Shown here: in pieces, positions 9,389-21,409 of the stretch
Layout: every line of letters begins with the position of its first letter
Position numbering within the stretch: the stretch's first letter is position 1
DNA from: an uncultured Alphaproteobacteria bacterium
GTDB lineage: Bacteria; Pseudomonadota; Alphaproteobacteria; Methylaequorales; Methylaequoraceae
NCBI GenBank assembly: GCA_902563505.1
Contig: CACEXK010000008.1
Coordinates: 1-52,330 of the forward strand
Length of the DNA stretch: 52,330 nucleotides
Direction: 5' to 3'
Notes under the pieces: generated by a model
The model's database searches: none
What the model saw: only the letters and a program-made list of their open reading frames with translations
What the model was told of the DNA's origin: nothing
Translations under genes and position numbers: made by a program

Positions 9389-12300
9389 TTATTTGACTTG
9401 ATCTAACTCATCCGAGGCTTTACTCAAAAGTTCTTTATCTTTCTTTGAAGCTTCGAGTTTTACTTGCGACATGAATGATCCCGTACCACAAGGAACAAGT
9501 CTTCCGACGATGACATTCTCTTTAAGACCCTGCAAACCATCGACCTTACCTGATACCGATGCTTCTGTTAATACCCTTGTAGTCTCTTGGAATGAAGCAG
9601 CAGATACAAAACTATCAGTTTGAAGAGATGCTTTGGTTATGCCCAATAGTATCTGATAACCTTTAGCAGGAGTAATTCCATCGGCCTTAGCTTTTTCATT
9701 AACATCCTTGAATTCCTTTCTGCTAATTTGTTCTCCAGCTAAGAATGTTGTATCGCCTGGGTGTGTTATTTCGACTTTTTGCATCATTTGCCTTACAATA
9801 ACCTCAATGTGTTTATCATTAATTTTAACGCCTTGTAGTCTATACACATCTTGAACCTCTTTTGTAAGATAGGCAGATAATGCTTCAACACCTTTTATTC
9901 TCAGTATATCATGCGGGACTGAACTTCCATCAACCAAAACATCACCAATTTCAACATAATCTCCCTCTTGAACAGTTAAATGTTTCAATTTCGATATTAC
10001 ATATTCAACCGGCTCAATTGATTTATCATCTGGAATGATTTCGATCTTTCTTTTCATTTTATAATCTTTTCCAAATTTAATTTTTCCAGATACTTCGGCA
10101 ATTATAGCATGATCTTTTGGTTTTCTTGCTTCAAAAAGTTCTGCAACCCTTGGCAATCCACCTGTTATATCTTTTGTTTTTGATGATTCTTTTGGAACTC
10201 TTGCAATTACATCACCTTCTTTTAATTTTTTAAGATTTGTCACGCTTATTATCGAATCAGCAGTTAGTTCATAAGAGGCAGGACTTCCATTTTCCAAAAT
10301 TAAAACTTTTCCATCTTTTTCTTTATCATGAACCTCAACTCTTGGTACAAGCGATTGGTTTTTAGCTTGTTGTTTCCAATCAATTACAATATTACTTGAA
10401 AGACCAGTTGAGTCATCAACTATTTGTCTTGTGGTAATACCCTCTTCAAGGTCCTTAAAGACCACCACACCATTAATTTGAGAAATTATTGGTAAGGTGA
10501 AAGGATCCCATTCGGCCATTATATCATTTACTTTAATTTTTGATTTATCATTGAAATATAGTTTACTACCAAATGGTAATCTATGCCTTGCCCTTTCTTT
10601 ATTACTATCATCTAATACACATAAAATACTATTTCTAGACATATTTATTAGATTTCCCCCACTATCTTTGGCAATTTTTATGTTTAAATATTTTATAGTC
10701 CCGTTAGATTTTGACTGGATATTAGATACCTCAGTTCCTTTTTGAGCAGCACCACCAATGTGAAAAGTTCTCATTGTAAGCTGTGTTCCTGGCTCACCAA
10801 TTGATTGGGCAGCAATAACACCCACTGCCTCACCAATATTTACCTGAGTTCCACGAGCAAGGTCTCTACCATAACACTTTGCACATACTCCAAATTCAGC
10901 CTCGCAAGTTAAAACTGATCTTACTTTTATATTATCTAAATTAGCTTGTTGGATGAGTGAGGTATGTTCCTCTGAAATAATATCTCCGGTACTAGCAATC
11001 ACTTTATTATTTTTTTTATCAACTAAATCTTCTGCTAAAGTTCTACCCAAAACTCTTTCCGATATGCTTTCTACAACCTCGCCTCCTTCGACTAACTCCT
11101 CAATATTTATAGATTTTGTTGTAAAACAATCATCCATGGTGATTATACAATCCTGAGCAACATCAACTAATCTTCTAGTCAGATAACCGGAGTTTGCAGT
11201 TTTTAGTGCTGTATCTGCAAGACCCTTCCTTGCTCCATGGCTTGAATTAAAATACTCAAGTACAGTTAAACCTTCTTTGAAATTGGAAACAATTGGAGTT
11301 TCAATAATTTCACCGGATGGTTTAGCCATTAAACCTCGCATTCCTGAGAGTTGTTTCAGCTGAGCAGCTGATCCTCTTGCTCCTGAGTCTGCCATCATGT
11401 ATACAGCATTAAAATCTTCAACATTATCAGTATTTTTAGGAACCATTATTTTTGTCATTTCATCAGCAACTGTGTCAGAACATTTTGCCCAAGCATCAAC
11501 AACTTTGTTATATTTTTCTCCTCTAGTAATCAAACCTTCTGAATATTGTTTTTCATATGATTTTACCTTTTTTTCAGTTTCATTAAGTAATTCTGTTTTT
11601 TTGGCTGGGATTAAAAGATCATCTTTACCAAATGAGATTCCGGCTTTGCAGGCTTCTTTGAAACCTAATTCCATTAGTTTGTCAGCAAAAATTACTGTTT
11701 TTTTCTGTCCACAGTGCCTGTAAACCATATCTATCGCATTACTGATCTCTTTTTTTGTTAAAACTTTATTAATTATTTCAAAACCAACTTTTGGATGCTT
11801 CGGTAAAATTTCACTAATCAACATTCTTCCTGGAGTAGTATCAACAGTAACAATTTTTTCCTCAAAGTTTTCATCTACTGTTTGATATCTACATTTAATT
11901 TTACTATGAAGAGAAACAACATTCTGATCTAAAGCCATTGTTAACTCCTCTAAACTCGAGAAACACATATTTTCTCCTAGACCCTCATGACTAATTAGAC
12001 TTAAATAATATAATCCCAATATCATATCCTGAGATGGAACAATTATTGGTTTGCCGTTAGCTGGCGAAAGAATATTATTTGTTGACATCATTAATACTCT
12101 GGCCTCTAATTGCGCTTCAAGAGATAAAGGTACATGAACAGCCATTTGATCTCCATCAAAATCTGCATTAAATGCAGTACAGACTAATGGATGGAGTTGA
12201 ATAGCTTTACCTTCTATTAAAATAGGTTCAAATGCTTGAATTCCTAATCTATGGAGTGTGGGCGCTCTATTTAACAAAACAGGATGTTCTCTTATTACTT

Positions 12301-13540
12301 CAGCTAATATGTCCCATACCTCAGGTCTTTCTTTTTCGACCATTTTTTTTGCAGCTTTTATAGTTGCTGCTAAATTATATTTTTCTAATTTTGAGTAAAT
12401 AAATGGTTTGAAAAGTTCTATTGCCATTTTTTTTGGGATACCACATTGATGTAATCTTAACTCAGGACCAACAACTATTACGGACCTTCCAGAATAATCT
12501 ACACGTTTACCAAGTAAATTTTGTCTAAACCTTCCCTGTTTACCTTTAAGCATATCAGAAAGTGATTTTAGAGGTCTTTTATTAGTTCCAGTTATTACTC
12601 TCCCTCTTCTACCATTATCAAAAAGTGCATCACATGCCTCTTGGAGCATTCTTTTTTCATTTCTAACAATAATATCTGGTGCCTTGAGGTTCAAAAGTCT
12701 TTGAAGTCTGTTATTTCTGTTTATTACTCTTCTATACAAGTCATTCAAATCAGAGGTAGCAAATCTTCCTCCATCAAGGGGCACTAGAGGTCTTAGTTCT
12801 GGCGGAATAACTGGAATTACATTAAGAATCATCCACTCGGGTTTTAATTTTGAATTTAAAAATGCTTCAATTAATTTTAACCTTTTTACAAGTTTTTTCT
12901 TTTTTGTCTCTGATGAAGTTGATGCTAATTCCTCTCTAACCTTAGTTTTTTCCTCTTTTAAATCTATTTCTGATAGTAATTTCTGGATTGCCTCAGCTCC
13001 AATCATACTTTGAAAACTATCACCATACTCTTCTTTATATGAAGAATTTTCATCATCAGTTAAAATTTGGAATTTCTTTAATGATTTTACCATCCCTGGT
13101 TCTGTAACAATAAAACTTTCAAAATATAGGATCTTCTCTAAATCTTTCAACGCAAGGTCCAAAAGAAGACCAATCCTGCTTGGTAAAGACTTTAAAAACC
13201 AGATATGAGCAACTGGTGCAGCGAGGGGGATATGCCCCATTCTCTCTCTTCTGACTTTTGTCAAAGTAACCTCAACTCCACATTTTTCACAAATAATACC
13301 CTTAAATTTCATTCTTTTGTATTTACCGCAAACACATTCATAATCTTTTATAGGACCAAAAATTCTAGCGCAGAAAAGACCACTTCTTTCAGGTTTAAAT
13401 GTTCTGTAGTTAATTGTTTCTGGTTTTTTTATTTCTCCGTGAGACCAAGAAACAATCTCATCAGGACTAGCAATTGAAATCCTGATTTGATCAAAATTAA
13501 CAATGTTAGGTTTTTCAATTAATTTTATTAGCTCATTCAT
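9389..13540 (-). CDS. rpoC: DNA-directed RNA polymerase subunit beta-prime
   Basis: The 1383-residue protein is full length. It has the N-terminal zinc-binding [19 protein letters not shown], the catalytic [12 protein letters not shown] whose three aspartates hold the active-site Mg2+, and the trigger-loop/bridge region ([24 protein letters not shown]). A second zinc cluster appears as [17 protein letters not shown]. It forms the core enzyme with rpoB, which lies 13 nt upstream. The many short plus-strand frames across it are shadows. Confidence 0.99.
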   Translation of the reverse strand: MNELIKLIEKPNIVNFDQIRISIASPDEIVSWSHGEIKKPETINYRTFKPERSGLFCARIFGPIKDYECVCGKYKRMKFKGIICEKCGVEVTLTKVRRERMGHIPLAAPVAHIWFLKSLPSRIGLLLDLALKDLEKILYFESFIVTEPGMVKSLKKFQILTDDENSSYKEEYGDSFQSMIGAEAIQKLLSEIDLKEEKTKVREELASTSSETKKKKLVKRLKLIEAFLNSKLKPEWMILNVIPVIPPELRPLVPLDGGRFATSDLNDLYRRVINRNNRLQRLLNLKAPDIIVRNEKRMLQEACDALFDNGRRGRVITGTNKRPLKSLSDMLKGKQGRFRQNLLGKRVDYSGRSVIVVGPELRLHQCGIPKKMAIELFKPFIYSKLEKYNLAATIKAAKKMVEKERPEVWDILAEVIREHPVLLNRAPTLHRLGIQAFEPILIEGKAIQLHPLVCTAFNADFDGDQMAVHVPLSLEAQLEARVLMMSTNNILSPANGKPIIVPSQDMILGLYYLSLISHEGLGENMCFSSLEELTMALDQNVVSLHSKIKCRYQTVDENFEEKIVTVDTTPGRMLISEILPKHPKVGFEIINKVLTKKEISNAIDMVYRHCGQKKTVIFADKLMELGFKEACKAGISFGKDDLLIPAKKTELLNETEKKVKSYEKQYSEGLITRGEKYNKVVDAWAKCSDTVADEMTKIMVPKNTDNVEDFNAVYMMADSGARGSAAQLKQLSGMRGLMAKPSGEIIETPIVSNFKEGLTVLEYFNSSHGARKGLADTALKTANSGYLTRRLVDVAQDCIITMDDCFTTKSINIEELVEGGEVVESISERVLGRTLAEDLVDKKNNKVIASTGDIISEEHTSLIQQANLDNIKVRSVLTCEAEFGVCAKCYGRDLARGTQVNIGEAVGVIAAQSIGEPGTQLTMRTFHIGGAAQKGTEVSNIQSKSNGTIKYLNIKIAKDSGGNLINMSRNSILCVLDDSNKERARHRLPFGSKLYFNDKSKIKVNDIMAEWDPFTLPIISQINGVVVFKDLEEGITTRQIVDDSTGLSSNIVIDWKQQAKNQSLVPRVEVHDKEKDGKVLILENGSPASYELTADSIISVTNLKKLKEGDVIARVPKESSKTKDITGGLPRVAELFEARKPKDHAIIAEVSGKIKFGKDYKMKRKIEIIPDDKSIEPVEYVISKLKHLTVQEGDYVEIGDVLVDGSSVPHDILRIKGVEALSAYLTKEVQDVYRLQGVKINDKHIEVIVRQMMQKVEITHPGDTTFLAGEQISRKEFKDVNEKAKADGITPAKGYQILLGITKASLQTDSFVSAASFQETTRVLTEASVSGKVDGLQGLKENVIVGRLVPCGTGSFMSQVKLEASKKDKELLSKASDELDQVK

Positions 13541-13553
13541 TTAAATTTTTTCC

Positions 13554-16500
13554 TTAATTAATATTTCTTTCCAGTAGTTCCACATTTAACCCAAGAGATT
13601 TCAATTCCATAATCAGAACATTAAACGATTCTGGAATTCCAGACTCAATGTTATCATCACCTCTTACAATTGTTTCATAGGCTTTGGTTCTTCCTCCAAC
13701 ATCATCAGATTTTACAGTCAACATTTCCTGCAATGTATAGGATGCTCCATACGCTTCGAGCGCCCAAACTTCCATTTCACCGAATCTTTGCCCACCAAAT
13801 TGCGCTTTTCCTCCCAGAGGTTGCTGAGTTACAAGACTGTAAGGGCCTATAGATCTGGCATGAATTTTATCATCAACCAAATGATTCAATTTTAACATAT
13901 AAATTTGTCCTACAGTTATTTTTCTATCAAAAAAACTACCTGTTCTTCCATCAACAAGTCTTTTTTGACCACTAGTATCACTTGCTGCGTATTCGAAGAA
14001 ATTATTAATATCAAATTCTTTTGCTCCATCAAAAACTGGGGTTGCAAATGGAACTCCGTCTTTAAGTTTAACTGCTCTTTTAATAAGTTCATCATTTTTT
14101 AAATTTGAAAATCTTTCTTTAAAAATTAAATCACCATAAACTTTATTAAAAAGATCTTTCAAATCCTTTATATTTTTTTCATTTTTTTTAGCTAGCATTC
14201 CAATCTCATAAAACTTTTTACCTAAATCAACAGAGGCTGCTCCTAGGTGTGTTTCTAAAATTTGCCCAACATTCATCCTTGAAGGAACCCCTAATGGATT
14301 CAAAACGATATCAACTGGTGTTCCATCTTCCATGTAAGGCATATCCTCAACTGGAATAATTCGAGATATCACACCCTTATTTCCATGTCTACCAGCCATT
14401 TTGTCACCTGGAGCCAACTGTCTTTTAACAGCAACAAAAACTTTAACTAATTTCATTACTCCAGGTAAAAGTTCATCACCTGACTGAACTTTATCAACTT
14501 TTGATTGAAAGGTTTTGTTAAGTAAATCTAAACTTTTTTTGAATGCATCATTAAGTAACTCAATTTTTTTCATTACAGCATCATCTTTAACAGAAATTCC
14601 TTTAAGAACCTGAAGTTTTGCATCATCAAGTACTTCTTTTGTTAACTTAGAGCTTTTATTAAGTTTCTGAACTCCACTAAGATGAATTTGATTGAGTAAA
14701 AGGTCTTTAAGATTTTTTTCAAAACTTGATTCTAAAATAAATCTCTCATCTTCCATATCAATATGTAGTTGTTCAATCTGCAATCTTTCGTTTGACAATG
14801 ATCTTTCATCCTTATCAACCCCCCTTCTAGAAAAAACTCTTACCTCTACTACTGTTCCAGAAACACCAGGTGGAAGCTTGAGTGAGGTATCCTTAACATC
14901 AGCAGCTTTTTCTCCAAAAATTGCCCTCAACAACTTTTCCTCAGGTGTCATTGGCGATTCACCTTTTGGCGTAACTTTTCCTACAAGAATATCACCAGGA
15001 TTTACTTTAGCACCAATATGAATTATCCCCGCTTCATCGAGATTAACTAATGACTCCTCCCCAACATTAGGTATATCTCTTGTGATTTCCTCCTGGCCAA
15101 GCTTTGTATCTCTTGCAAGCACCTCGAATTCTTGAATATGGATTGAAGTAAAAACATCATTTACAACTAAATTTTCAGAAATCAATATTGAATCTTCATA
15201 GTTATAACCGTTCCAAGGCATAAAGGCCACGGTTACATTTTTTCCTAGAGCTAATTCACCAATTTTTGATGCAGGACCATCGGCTATTATATCACCTTTT
15301 TCAACATAGTCCCCCTCTCTTACTAATGGGGTCTGATTTATACAAGTATCCTGATTAGATCTTTGAAATTTACTCAAACGATAAATATCAACTCCTGTGT
15401 CATTGTCATTTTTCTCAATTGCACTTATTACAATTCTTGAGGCATCAACTTGGTTGACATACCCGGATCTTTTGGCAACCAAAACTACACCTGAATCCCT
15501 TGCTACAACTGACTCCATCCCGGTACCAACATATGGCGAATCACTTTTAAGAAGAGGAACCGCTTGTCTCATCATATTTGAACCCATTAAAGCTCGGTTT
15601 GCATCATCATTCTCTAGAAACGGAATTAAGGCTGCGGCTACCGACACAAGCTGTTTTGGAGAAACATCAATATAATTTACTTCTCTTGGATCAATCATCA
15701 AAAAATCTCCACTCTTTCTGCATGAAACTAATGATCTTTCGAATGAACCATCAGCTTTAAGAGGTTCATTAGCTTGGGCTATTGTATATTTTTCTTCTTC
15801 CATTGCAGATAAATAAACAATTTCTGAGGTTACTTTAGACTTTTCGACTTTTCTGTAAGGCGTCTCAATAAAGCCATAATTGTTAACCTTTGAATATGTT
15901 GCTAGTGAGTTTATTAGTCCAATATTTGGACCTTCTGGTGTTTCAATTGGACAAATCCTTCCGTAATGAGATGGATGAACATCTCTAACTTCAAAGCCAG
16001 CTCTCTCCCTGGACAATCCTCCAGGGCCTAACGCCGACAGTCTTCTTTTGTGAGTAATCTCTGAAAGTGGATTAGTTTGATCCATAAATTGTGACAATTG
16101 ACTTTGACCAAAAAATTCTCTTATTGCAGCTGAGGCAGGTTTAGGATTCACCAAATCATTAGGCATAACAGTTTCAATATCAGGTGCATTAGTCATCCTT
16201 TCTTTGATTGCTCTTTCCATTCTAATCACGCCCAATGTATACTGGTTTTCCAGCAATTCACCAACTGATCTAACTCTTCTATTCCCTAAATGGTCGATGT
16301 CATCGATATGGCCACTCCCATCTTTTAATCCGGCCAAATACTTGACTATTTGAATCAAGTCATCATTTTCTAAAATTCTTTTTCCTAAATCAGCTTTTAA
16401 TCCCAGTCGCAAATTAATCTTTAATCTTCCAACCGGGGATAAATCATATCTATCACGTTCAAAGAATAAACTTTTGAATAGTTTGTCTGCTGCTTCTAAT

Positions 16501-17729
16501 GTTGGTGGCTCCCCCGGTCTCAAAATCTTATAAATTTCAGTAACTGCATCATTCCTATTTTTATTTTTGTCAGCAAAAAATGTATCACGAATGTAAGGTC
16601 CCTGTTTATTCGAATTTATATTCAAAATATCAACAGTATTGATACCCTTTTTTTCAAAAAATTTTAATGTTTCTGGTGAAATTTCTTCACCTGCCTCAAA
16701 ATAAATAATACCTGTTTTTTTATCAAAGACATCTTTTGACAAAAATTTACCTATGAGAAAATCATTTTCAACATACAAATTCTTTACAGAATTATCTTTA
16801 AGTTTTTTTAAAATAACTGAATTAAACTTTTCATTGGCCTTGGAATATACTTTCCCATTCGACGAATCTACCAAGTCAAAATCCAATTTTGTACCAACAA
16901 AATCATTTTCATCGAATTTAAATTCCCAACCATCATTTTTTTTTATAATTTCTTTTGTTTGATAGAAATAAGAAAATAACTTCTCGTGAGTCATTCCGTT
17001 TATTTTCTCATAGTTTATTTCAACTCCTTTTTTGATACATTCATTTCTGTAGGAGTTGGATTTTTCATCATCCAAAGCTAAAAGAAGAGATGAGGCAAGA
17101 ATTTTTCTTCTTTTATCTATCCTAACATATAATAAATCTTTACCATCAAATTCAAAGTCAATCCAAGAACCGTTATATGGAATCAATCTCGAAGCAAATA
17201 AAAACTTTCCAGTGGAGTGACTTTTACCTTTATCATGATCAAAAAATACTCCAGGAGATCTATGCATTTGAGATACAACAACTCTAGTAGTACCATTAAA
17301 AACAAAAGTTCCTTTCGATGTCATCAATGGCATATCACCAAGATAAACATCTTGTTCTTTGATATCTTTTACAGACGATACCCCTGTTTCCTCATCAACT
17401 TCTCTTACAATTAAATTTAAAGTGACTTTCAAGAGAGAGCCAAATGTCCCTCCTCTTTGAATACATTCATCTACATCATATCTAGGTTCTTCAAGCTCAT
17501 ATTTAACAAATCTTAGCTCTGCAATTCCAGAGAAATCAGTAATAGGAAAGACTTTCTTAAAAACTGCTTGCAAGCCAATATCCTCTCGGTCTTCAGGCTT
17601 AACATTTTTTTGCAAAAACAAGTCATAAGAATTCTTTTGAATTTCCAAAAGATTTGGCATATCCACAAGATCGGGAATTTTGCCAAAGCTTTTTCTAACA
17701 TTATGTTTTAAAGTAAAGGATTTTTTCAT
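13554..17729 (-). CDS. rpoB: DNA-directed RNA polymerase subunit beta
   Basis: The 1391-residue protein is full length for an alphaproteobacterial beta subunit. The rifampicin region reads [20 protein letters not shown] then [16 protein letters not shown], with wild-type Asp, His and Ser at the classic resistance positions. Other landmarks are [37 protein letters not shown] and the C-terminal [24 protein letters not shown]. It lies 7 nt after rplL, so the ribosomal and polymerase genes are co-transcribed. Confidence 0.99.
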   Translation of the reverse strand: MKKSFTLKHNVRKSFGKIPDLVDMPNLLEIQKNSYDLFLQKNVKPEDREDIGLQAVFKKVFPITDFSGIAELRFVKYELEEPRYDVDECIQRGGTFGSLLKVTLNLIVREVDEETGVSSVKDIKEQDVYLGDMPLMTSKGTFVFNGTTRVVVSQMHRSPGVFFDHDKGKSHSTGKFLFASRLIPYNGSWIDFEFDGKDLLYVRIDKRRKILASSLLLALDDEKSNSYRNECIKKGVEINYEKINGMTHEKLFSYFYQTKEIIKKNDGWEFKFDENDFVGTKLDFDLVDSSNGKVYSKANEKFNSVILKKLKDNSVKNLYVENDFLIGKFLSKDVFDKKTGIIYFEAGEEISPETLKFFEKKGINTVDILNINSNKQGPYIRDTFFADKNKNRNDAVTEIYKILRPGEPPTLEAADKLFKSLFFERDRYDLSPVGRLKINLRLGLKADLGKRILENDDLIQIVKYLAGLKDGSGHIDDIDHLGNRRVRSVGELLENQYTLGVIRMERAIKERMTNAPDIETVMPNDLVNPKPASAAIREFFGQSQLSQFMDQTNPLSEITHKRRLSALGPGGLSRERAGFEVRDVHPSHYGRICPIETPEGPNIGLINSLATYSKVNNYGFIETPYRKVEKSKVTSEIVYLSAMEEEKYTIAQANEPLKADGSFERSLVSCRKSGDFLMIDPREVNYIDVSPKQLVSVAAALIPFLENDDANRALMGSNMMRQAVPLLKSDSPYVGTGMESVVARDSGVVLVAKRSGYVNQVDASRIVISAIEKNDNDTGVDIYRLSKFQRSNQDTCINQTPLVREGDYVEKGDIIADGPASKIGELALGKNVTVAFMPWNGYNYEDSILISENLVVNDVFTSIHIQEFEVLARDTKLGQEEITRDIPNVGEESLVNLDEAGIIHIGAKVNPGDILVGKVTPKGESPMTPEEKLLRAIFGEKAADVKDTSLKLPPGVSGTVVEVRVFSRRGVDKDERSLSNERLQIEQLHIDMEDERFILESSFEKNLKDLLLNQIHLSGVQKLNKSSKLTKEVLDDAKLQVLKGISVKDDAVMKKIELLNDAFKKSLDLLNKTFQSKVDKVQSGDELLPGVMKLVKVFVAVKRQLAPGDKMAGRHGNKGVISRIIPVEDMPYMEDGTPVDIVLNPLGVPSRMNVGQILETHLGAASVDLGKKFYEIGMLAKKNEKNIKDLKDLFNKVYGDLIFKERFSNLKNDELIKRAVKLKDGVPFATPVFDGAKEFDINNFFEYAASDTSGQKRLVDGRTGSFFDRKITVGQIYMLKLNHLVDDKIHARSIGPYSLVTQQPLGGKAQFGGQRFGEMEVWALEAYGASYTLQEMLTVKSDDVGGRTKAYETIVRGDDNIESGIPESFNVLIMELKSLGLNVELLERNIN

Positions 17730-17736
17730 ATTGATG

Positions 17737-18120
17737 CTACTTAAGCTCTACAGTTGCACCAGCTTCTTCTAACTGTTTTTTGAACTTTTCAGCATCTTCT
17801 TTGTTAACTCCATCTTTTAGCTTGCTAGGAGCTCCTTCTACCAGATCCTTTGCCTCTTTAAGACCAAGACCAGTTATTGTTCTTACTTCTTTGATAACAT
17901 TTATTTTCTTATCTCCCGCGGCTGCAAGGTGAATAGTAAATTCTGTTTTTTCTTCAGCAGCCGGAGCATCACCAGCAGCTTGACCGCCTGCTGCTGCTGC
18001 TGCTGCAACTGGAACAGCAGCGGATACTCCCCACTTTTCCTCTAAAATTTTTGTAAGTTCTGAAGCTTCGAGTACAGTCAACCCTGACAAGTCTTCAGCA
18101 ATCTTTTGTAAATCTGCCAT
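17737..18120 (-). CDS. rplL: 50S ribosomal protein L7/L12
   Basis: The 127-residue stalk protein has an N-terminal dimerisation helix ([22 protein letters not shown]), an Ala/Gly-rich hinge, and the C-terminal domain ([39 protein letters not shown]) that recruits translation GTPases. Multiple copies bind L10. It follows rplJ by 18 nt and has TTTTACTCC-complement Shine-Dalgarno upstream (GGAG). Confidence 0.98.
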   Translation of the reverse strand: MADLQKIAEDLSGLTVLEASELTKILEEKWGVSAAVPVAAAAAAGGQAAGDAPAAEEKTEFTIHLAAAGDKKINVIKEVRTITGLGLKEAKDLVEGAPSKLKDGVNKEDAEKFKKQLEEAGATVELK

Positions 18121-18138
18121 TTTTTACTCCTTTATAAT

Positions 18139-18645
18139 TTAACTTTTATACTTAGTGTTTAATATTCTTACAAGTTCAGATTGTTTTGCTTGAAGAGCGA
18201 AAACAATTTTTCTTTGTTGCGAGGACAACAAACCTAAAATTTTTGCTCTTAAGTTTTCCATACTTGGAAGTGAAGCTAATTTTTTTATTTCATCCACACT
18301 TAATTCTTGGTTGCCCATCGCACCCCCAAGAATTTTGAGATTTTCATTATCTTTTGCGAAATCCACCATTACTTTGGAAGTAGAAACTGGATCATCGGAA
18401 TATGCTAATGAAGTAGGTCCAACAAGAAGTTTTTCAACAATCTCAAAGTTAGTATTCTTGAATGCTCTTCTTGCCAATGTATTTTTTGCAACCTTAAATT
18501 TTGAGTTTGATTCTCTTATTTGGTCTCTAAGTGAAGAAATTTCTGAAACGGACAAACCTTTATAATGAGCTATCATCAAGAATTCAGTGTCTTTTAAAAC
18601 CGAATTAAAGTTTTTGACAAATTCTTGTTTTTTTATTCGTTCCAT
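18139..18645 (-). CDS. rplJ: 50S ribosomal protein L10
   Basis: L10 is the stalk base that anchors L7/L12 dimers. The sequence shows MERIKKQEFVKNF, AHYKGLSVSEISSLRDQIRE, KVAKNTLARRAF and a C-terminal helix for L12 binding (QRKIVFALQAKQSELVRILN). I chose the ATG at 18643-18645 because MERIKKQE resembles the family N-terminus. An in-frame ATG 15 nt earlier is the alternative. About 170 residues; the start is the only doubt. Confidence 0.96.
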   Translation of the reverse strand: MERIKKQEFVKNFNSVLKDTEFLMIAHYKGLSVSEISSLRDQIRESNSKFKVAKNTLARRAFKNTNFEIVEKLLVGPTSLAYSDDPVSTSKVMVDFAKDNENLKILGGAMGNQELSVDEIKKLASLPSMENLRAKILGLLSSQQRKIVFALQAKQSELVRILNTKYKS

Positions 18646-18660
18646 AAGAATCGGCTCCAT

Positions 18661-18756
18661 TAAATCTGTCTGAGTAAATCTAAAGATCGACCCATCTATC
18701 CAGGATATTTAAAGTGTTACTACCTGGAGTCTATGACAGAAAACTTTATCGAATAG
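18661..18756 (-). promoter_or_regulatory. Candidate L10-type mRNA leader between rplA and rplJ
   Basis: This 96-nt gap contrasts with the 2-20 nt spacing around it and precedes rplJ, where many bacteria carry the L10 leader bound by L10(L12)4 for feedback control. On the transcript strand CCAGGTA can pair with TATCCTGG across a 13-nt loop (one bulged base), at about 18696-18724. I did not confirm the kink-turn features of the known family, so the call is tentative. Confidence 0.4.
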
Positions 18757-19446
18757 TTACATAACACTTGTTGGATCAATTTGCAAGCCCGGACCCATAG
18801 TTGTGTTTATAAAAAGTTTTTTAATAAAAACTCCTTTGGTGGATGAAGGTTTTTTTTTCTGAAGTTCAGAAAAGAAATAATTGAAGTTCTTTATCAGATC
18901 ATCATCACCGAAGCTAACTTTTCCAATTGAAGTATGAACAATACCTGCTTTATCTGTCTTGAATTCGATTTGTCCAGCTTTAATTTTTTTTATTGCTTCA
19001 TCTAAATCTTTTGTTACGGTCCCAAGTTTTGGATTAGGCATTAGTCCTTTTGGACCAAGTATCTGGCCAAGAGCACTAACCTTTACCATCATCTCAGGAG
19101 TTGATATGCATTTATCAAAATTAATTTGACCTTTTTTTGTGGTTTCAATCAACTCTTCTCCACCCACTATTTCGGCACCAGCCTTTTTTGCAACATCAAT
19201 ATCTTTGCCGTCAGCAAAAACTGCAATTTTAACTTTTTTCTCGGGCATTTTAGGTAAACTAATCACACCTCTAATTTGCTGATCAGATTTTTTGGAATCA
19301 ATTCCTAAAACTACTGAAAGATCAATAGATTCATCAAATTTTTTTGAAGAGAATTTTTTTGCAACAGATAACGCGTCTTTGAGATTATAGGTCGCATCGT
19401 CCTTAAGTTCATTTGATATTGTTTTTTTTTTTTTTGTATATTTAAT
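18757..19446 (-). CDS. rplA: 50S ribosomal protein L1, apparently starting at ATT
   Basis: L1 forms the mobile stalk at the E site that helps eject deacylated tRNA. The core is clear: [47 protein letters not shown] and the C-terminal [14 protein letters not shown]. The frame stays open upstream through an A14 run and reads [14 protein letters not shown], aligning with KLTKRMRVI of E. coli L1. The only start-like codon in the right place is ATT at 19444-19446, with GGTGG 5 nt before it. This gives 229 residues (E. coli 234). A GTG at 19264-19266 would remove the conserved N-terminal quarter. Confidence 0.85.
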   Translation of the reverse strand: MKYTKKKKTISNELKDDATYNLKDALSVAKKFSSKKFDESIDLSVVLGIDSKKSDQQIRGVISLPKMPEKKVKIAVFADGKDIDVAKKAGAEIVGGEELIETTKKGQINFDKCISTPEMMVKVSALGQILGPKGLMPNPKLGTVTKDLDEAIKKIKAGQIEFKTDKAGIVHTSIGKVSFGDDDLIKNFNYFFSELQKKKPSSTKGVFIKKLFINTTMGPGLQIDPTSVM

Positions 19447-19871
19447 TTTTCCACCATAATACCCATGGATCGTGCTGTACCAGAAACCATCTTTTCAGCT
19501 GAGCTAATATCATTGGTATTCAAATCCTTCATTTTATCCTGAGCAATTTTTTTTACATCATTTATTGAAATCGAAGCAATGAACTCTTTACCTGGTGTTT
19601 GTGAACCTTTTTTTAGTTTAAGCGCTTTTTTAATAAAAAAAGAAACTGGTGGAGATTTTGTTTCAAAAATAAAACTTTTATCCTGGTAAACTGTAATAAG
19701 AACTGGTATCGGCATTCCCTGCTCAAGTTTTTGAGTTGAAGCATTGAATGCTTTACAAAATTCCATAATATTCACTCCCTTTTGTCCCAGGGCAGGTCCA
19801 ACAGGTGGTGAGGGGTTTGCTTGTCCAGAAGGGATTTGAAGTTTTATATATCCATCTATTTTTTTTGCCAT
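19311..19871 (-). CDS. rplK: 50S ribosomal protein L11, reading past its expected stop
   Basis: L11 binds the GTPase-associated centre of 23S rRNA. The ATG at 19869-19871 has AGGAAG upstream. The protein begins [33 protein letters not shown]. The conserved C-terminus [11 protein letters not shown] falls at residue 142, exactly the length of E. coli L11. The next codon is TTA (19443-19445) instead of a stop, so as written the frame runs 44 more residues into rplA. The extra tail (QYQMNLRT...) is out-of-frame rplA sequence and is unlikely to be functional. Confidence 0.9.
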   Translation of the reverse strand: MAKKIDGYIKLQIPSGQANPSPPVGPALGQKGVNIMEFCKAFNASTQKLEQGMPIPVLITVYQDKSFIFETKSPPVSFFIKKALKLKKGSQTPGKEFIASISINDVKKIAQDKMKDLNTNDISSAEKMVSGTARSMGIMVEKLNIQKKKKQYQMNLRTMRPIISKTRYLLQKNSLQKNLMNLLIFQ

Positions 19872-19893
19872 ATCTTCCTTATATATACAGTTT

Positions 19894-20424
19894 TTAAATT
19901 TTCTCAACCTGAGAATAATCGAGATCAACCGGTGTTGATCTTCCAAATATAGAAACACTAACTTTTAATCTAGCTTTTTCTTCATCCACTTCTTCGACCA
20001 TTCCATTAAAAGATGAAAAAGGTCCGTCAGATACTCTGACTTGCTCACCTATTTCAAAACTCACAGATGGTTTTGGTTTTTCCAAACCATCTTTCATTTG
20101 ATTTAAAATAGAATCTATTTCTTGCTGAGAAACCGGGATTGGCTCTCCTTTTTTACCACCCAAAAACCCATAAACCTTTGGAAGTTTTCCAACAATGTGC
20201 CATATATCATCATCCATTATCATTCTAATCATCATATAACCAGGGAAAAATTTTCTCTCAGTATTAACTTTTTTCCCTTTTTTCATTTCAATTACATCTT
20301 CGGATGGAATTAAAATTTTCTCAATATTCTTTCTAAGACCTTTTTTTTGAAGCAGAGCAAGAAGCTCTTTTTCAATTTTTTTTTCGTTACCTGAATAAAC
20401 TTGTAAAATATACCACTGATACAT
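19894..20424 (-). CDS. nusG: Transcription termination/antitermination factor NusG
   Basis: The 176-residue protein has the N-terminal NGN domain ([13 protein letters not shown] ... [19 protein letters not shown]) and a C-terminal KOW domain ([32 protein letters not shown]). NusG binds RNA polymerase, increases processivity and links it to Rho or to ribosomal S10. It sits between secE and rplK in the conserved order. Spacing is 8 nt to secE and 22 nt to rplK. Confidence 0.97.
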   Translation of the reverse strand: MYQWYILQVYSGNEKKIEKELLALLQKKGLRKNIEKILIPSEDVIEMKKGKKVNTERKFFPGYMMIRMIMDDDIWHIVGKLPKVYGFLGGKKGEPIPVSQQEIDSILNQMKDGLEKPKPSVSFEIGEQVRVSDGPFSSFNGMVEEVDEEKARLKVSVSIFGRSTPVDLDYSQVEKI

Positions 20425-20432
20425 TGCAATAA

Positions 20433-20615
20433 TTAAAATAAAATATATTCAACTAAAAATGAAATTAACTTATCTACCAAAAGAAAAAATATAGAAGCAA
20501 GAAAAACAAATATAAAAACCATAATTGTCGTTGTAATCACCTCAGGCTTGGTAGGCCAGGTAATCTTCAATCCTTCCTGTTTTACCTCTTTGTAAAATTC
20601 AATTATTTTTTGCAT
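20433..20615 (-). CDS. secE: Preprotein translocase subunit SecE
   Basis: The 60-residue single-pass form of SecE is typical outside the gamma-proteobacteria. A short amphipathic N-terminal helix (IIEFYKEVKQEGLKITWPTKPEV) is followed by one membrane segment (IMVFIFVFLASIFFLLVDKLISFL). It clamps SecY in the SecYEG channel. I chose the ATG at 20613-20615 because family members start just before the FxxxVxxExxK helix. Upstream in-frame codons add an implausible hydrophobic stretch. Confidence 0.92.
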   Translation of the reverse strand: MQKIIEFYKEVKQEGLKITWPTKPEVITTTIMVFIFVFLASIFFLLVDKLISFLVEYILF

Positions 20616-20616
20616 T

Positions 20617-20645
20617 TTGATAAAGATTAAAATTTTTTGTATTGT
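20617..20645 (+). promoter_or_regulatory. Possible promoter for the sirtuin gene
   Basis: TTGATA (20617-20622) and TATTGT (20640-20645) are separated by 17 nt in the short divergent gap between secE and the sirtuin gene, whose ATG is about 40 nt downstream. The -10 is a poor match and the DNA is AT-rich, so this is only a candidate. Confidence 0.35.
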
Positions 20646-20686
20646 TAACATAAAGATTAAGAAAATCAAAACACTTAATTCATATT

Positions 20687-21403
20687 ATGAACTTAAACCA
20701 AAACATTTTCATATTAACTGGCGCAGGTATTTCAAGAGAAAGTGGAATTAAAACTTTCAGAGAAAAAGATGGTTTGTGGGACGAACACAAAATTGAGGAT
20801 GTTTGTACTATTGATGCTTTCATCAAAAATCCTTCTTATGTTCATAAATTTTATAACGAACGAAGAAAAAAATTAAAAAATCCAAAAATCAAACCAAATC
20901 CAGCTCATTTTAACTTAGCTAAACTTGAAAAGATTTGGGAAGGTGATTTTTTACTAGTTACACAAAATATTGATGACCTCCATGAAAAAGCCGGGTCAAA
21001 GAATATTTTGCACATGCATGGCACATTAGATAAATATTACTGTATGAAATGCTTTAAATTTGGCGAGCTGAAATTTGATTTAAGTTCTTCCCATAAATGT
21101 AAATATTGTGATTCCATAGGTAGTACAAGGGTTGATGTTGTTTGGTTTGGCGAACAACCAAAATATTTACCTCAAATATACAGTTTTTTAGAAAAAACTG
21201 ATTTATTTATTTCTATTGGTACATCAAATAATGTTTATCCAGCTGCAGGATTTATTGATTATATTCTTCAGTTTAATCAAAATGTAAATTTAATAGAATT
21301 TAATATTGAAAAAACAAATAAAAGCAATTTATTTACAGATTCTTTTATTGGGCCCGCGAGTAAAACTGTTGAAAGATTTGTGGAAAAAATTACGATAAAA
21401 TAG
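20687..21403 (+). CDS. cobB: Sir2-family NAD-dependent lysine deacylase (sirtuin, CobB-like)
   Basis: The 238-residue sirtuin removes acyl groups from protein lysines using NAD+. Visible motifs are GAGIS (12-16) in the NAD site, TQNID (92-96), HMHG with the catalytic His111, zinc cysteines C119/C122 and C138/C141, and VVWFGE (151-156). Tyr56 and Arg59 (YNER) match the Y-x2-R pair of class III enzymes that act on succinyl-lysine, so desuccinylation is plausible as well as deacetylation. It is transcribed away from secE. Confidence 0.9.
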   Translation: MNLNQNIFILTGAGISRESGIKTFREKDGLWDEHKIEDVCTIDAFIKNPSYVHKFYNERRKKLKNPKIKPNPAHFNLAKLEKIWEGDFLLVTQNIDDLHEKAGSKNILHMHGTLDKYYCMKCFKFGELKFDLSSSHKCKYCDSIGSTRVDVVWFGEQPKYLPQIYSFLEKTDLFISIGTSNNVYPAAGFIDYILQFNQNVNLIEFNIEKTNKSNLFTDSFIGPASKTVERFVEKITIK

Positions 21404-21409
21404 TCTTTT

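Noticed and set aside
9359-9389. Inverted repeat AACCTA/TAGGTT after rpoC as a terminator
   Set aside because: The stem is 6 bp with a 19-nt loop, and the T-run is in the loop and not after the stem, so it does not fit an intrinsic terminator.
18757-19266. A short L1 starting at GTG 19264-19266
   Set aside because: It would drop the conserved N-terminal part of L1, which is clearly encoded upstream in the same frame ([19 protein letters not shown]).
19422-19435. An L11-L1 fusion protein caused by a miscounted A14 run
   Set aside because: A12 or A15 would fuse the two frames, but A14 already gives an L1 N-terminus that aligns with E. coli L1. One substitution at 19444 explains the stop and the start together, so a length change is not needed.
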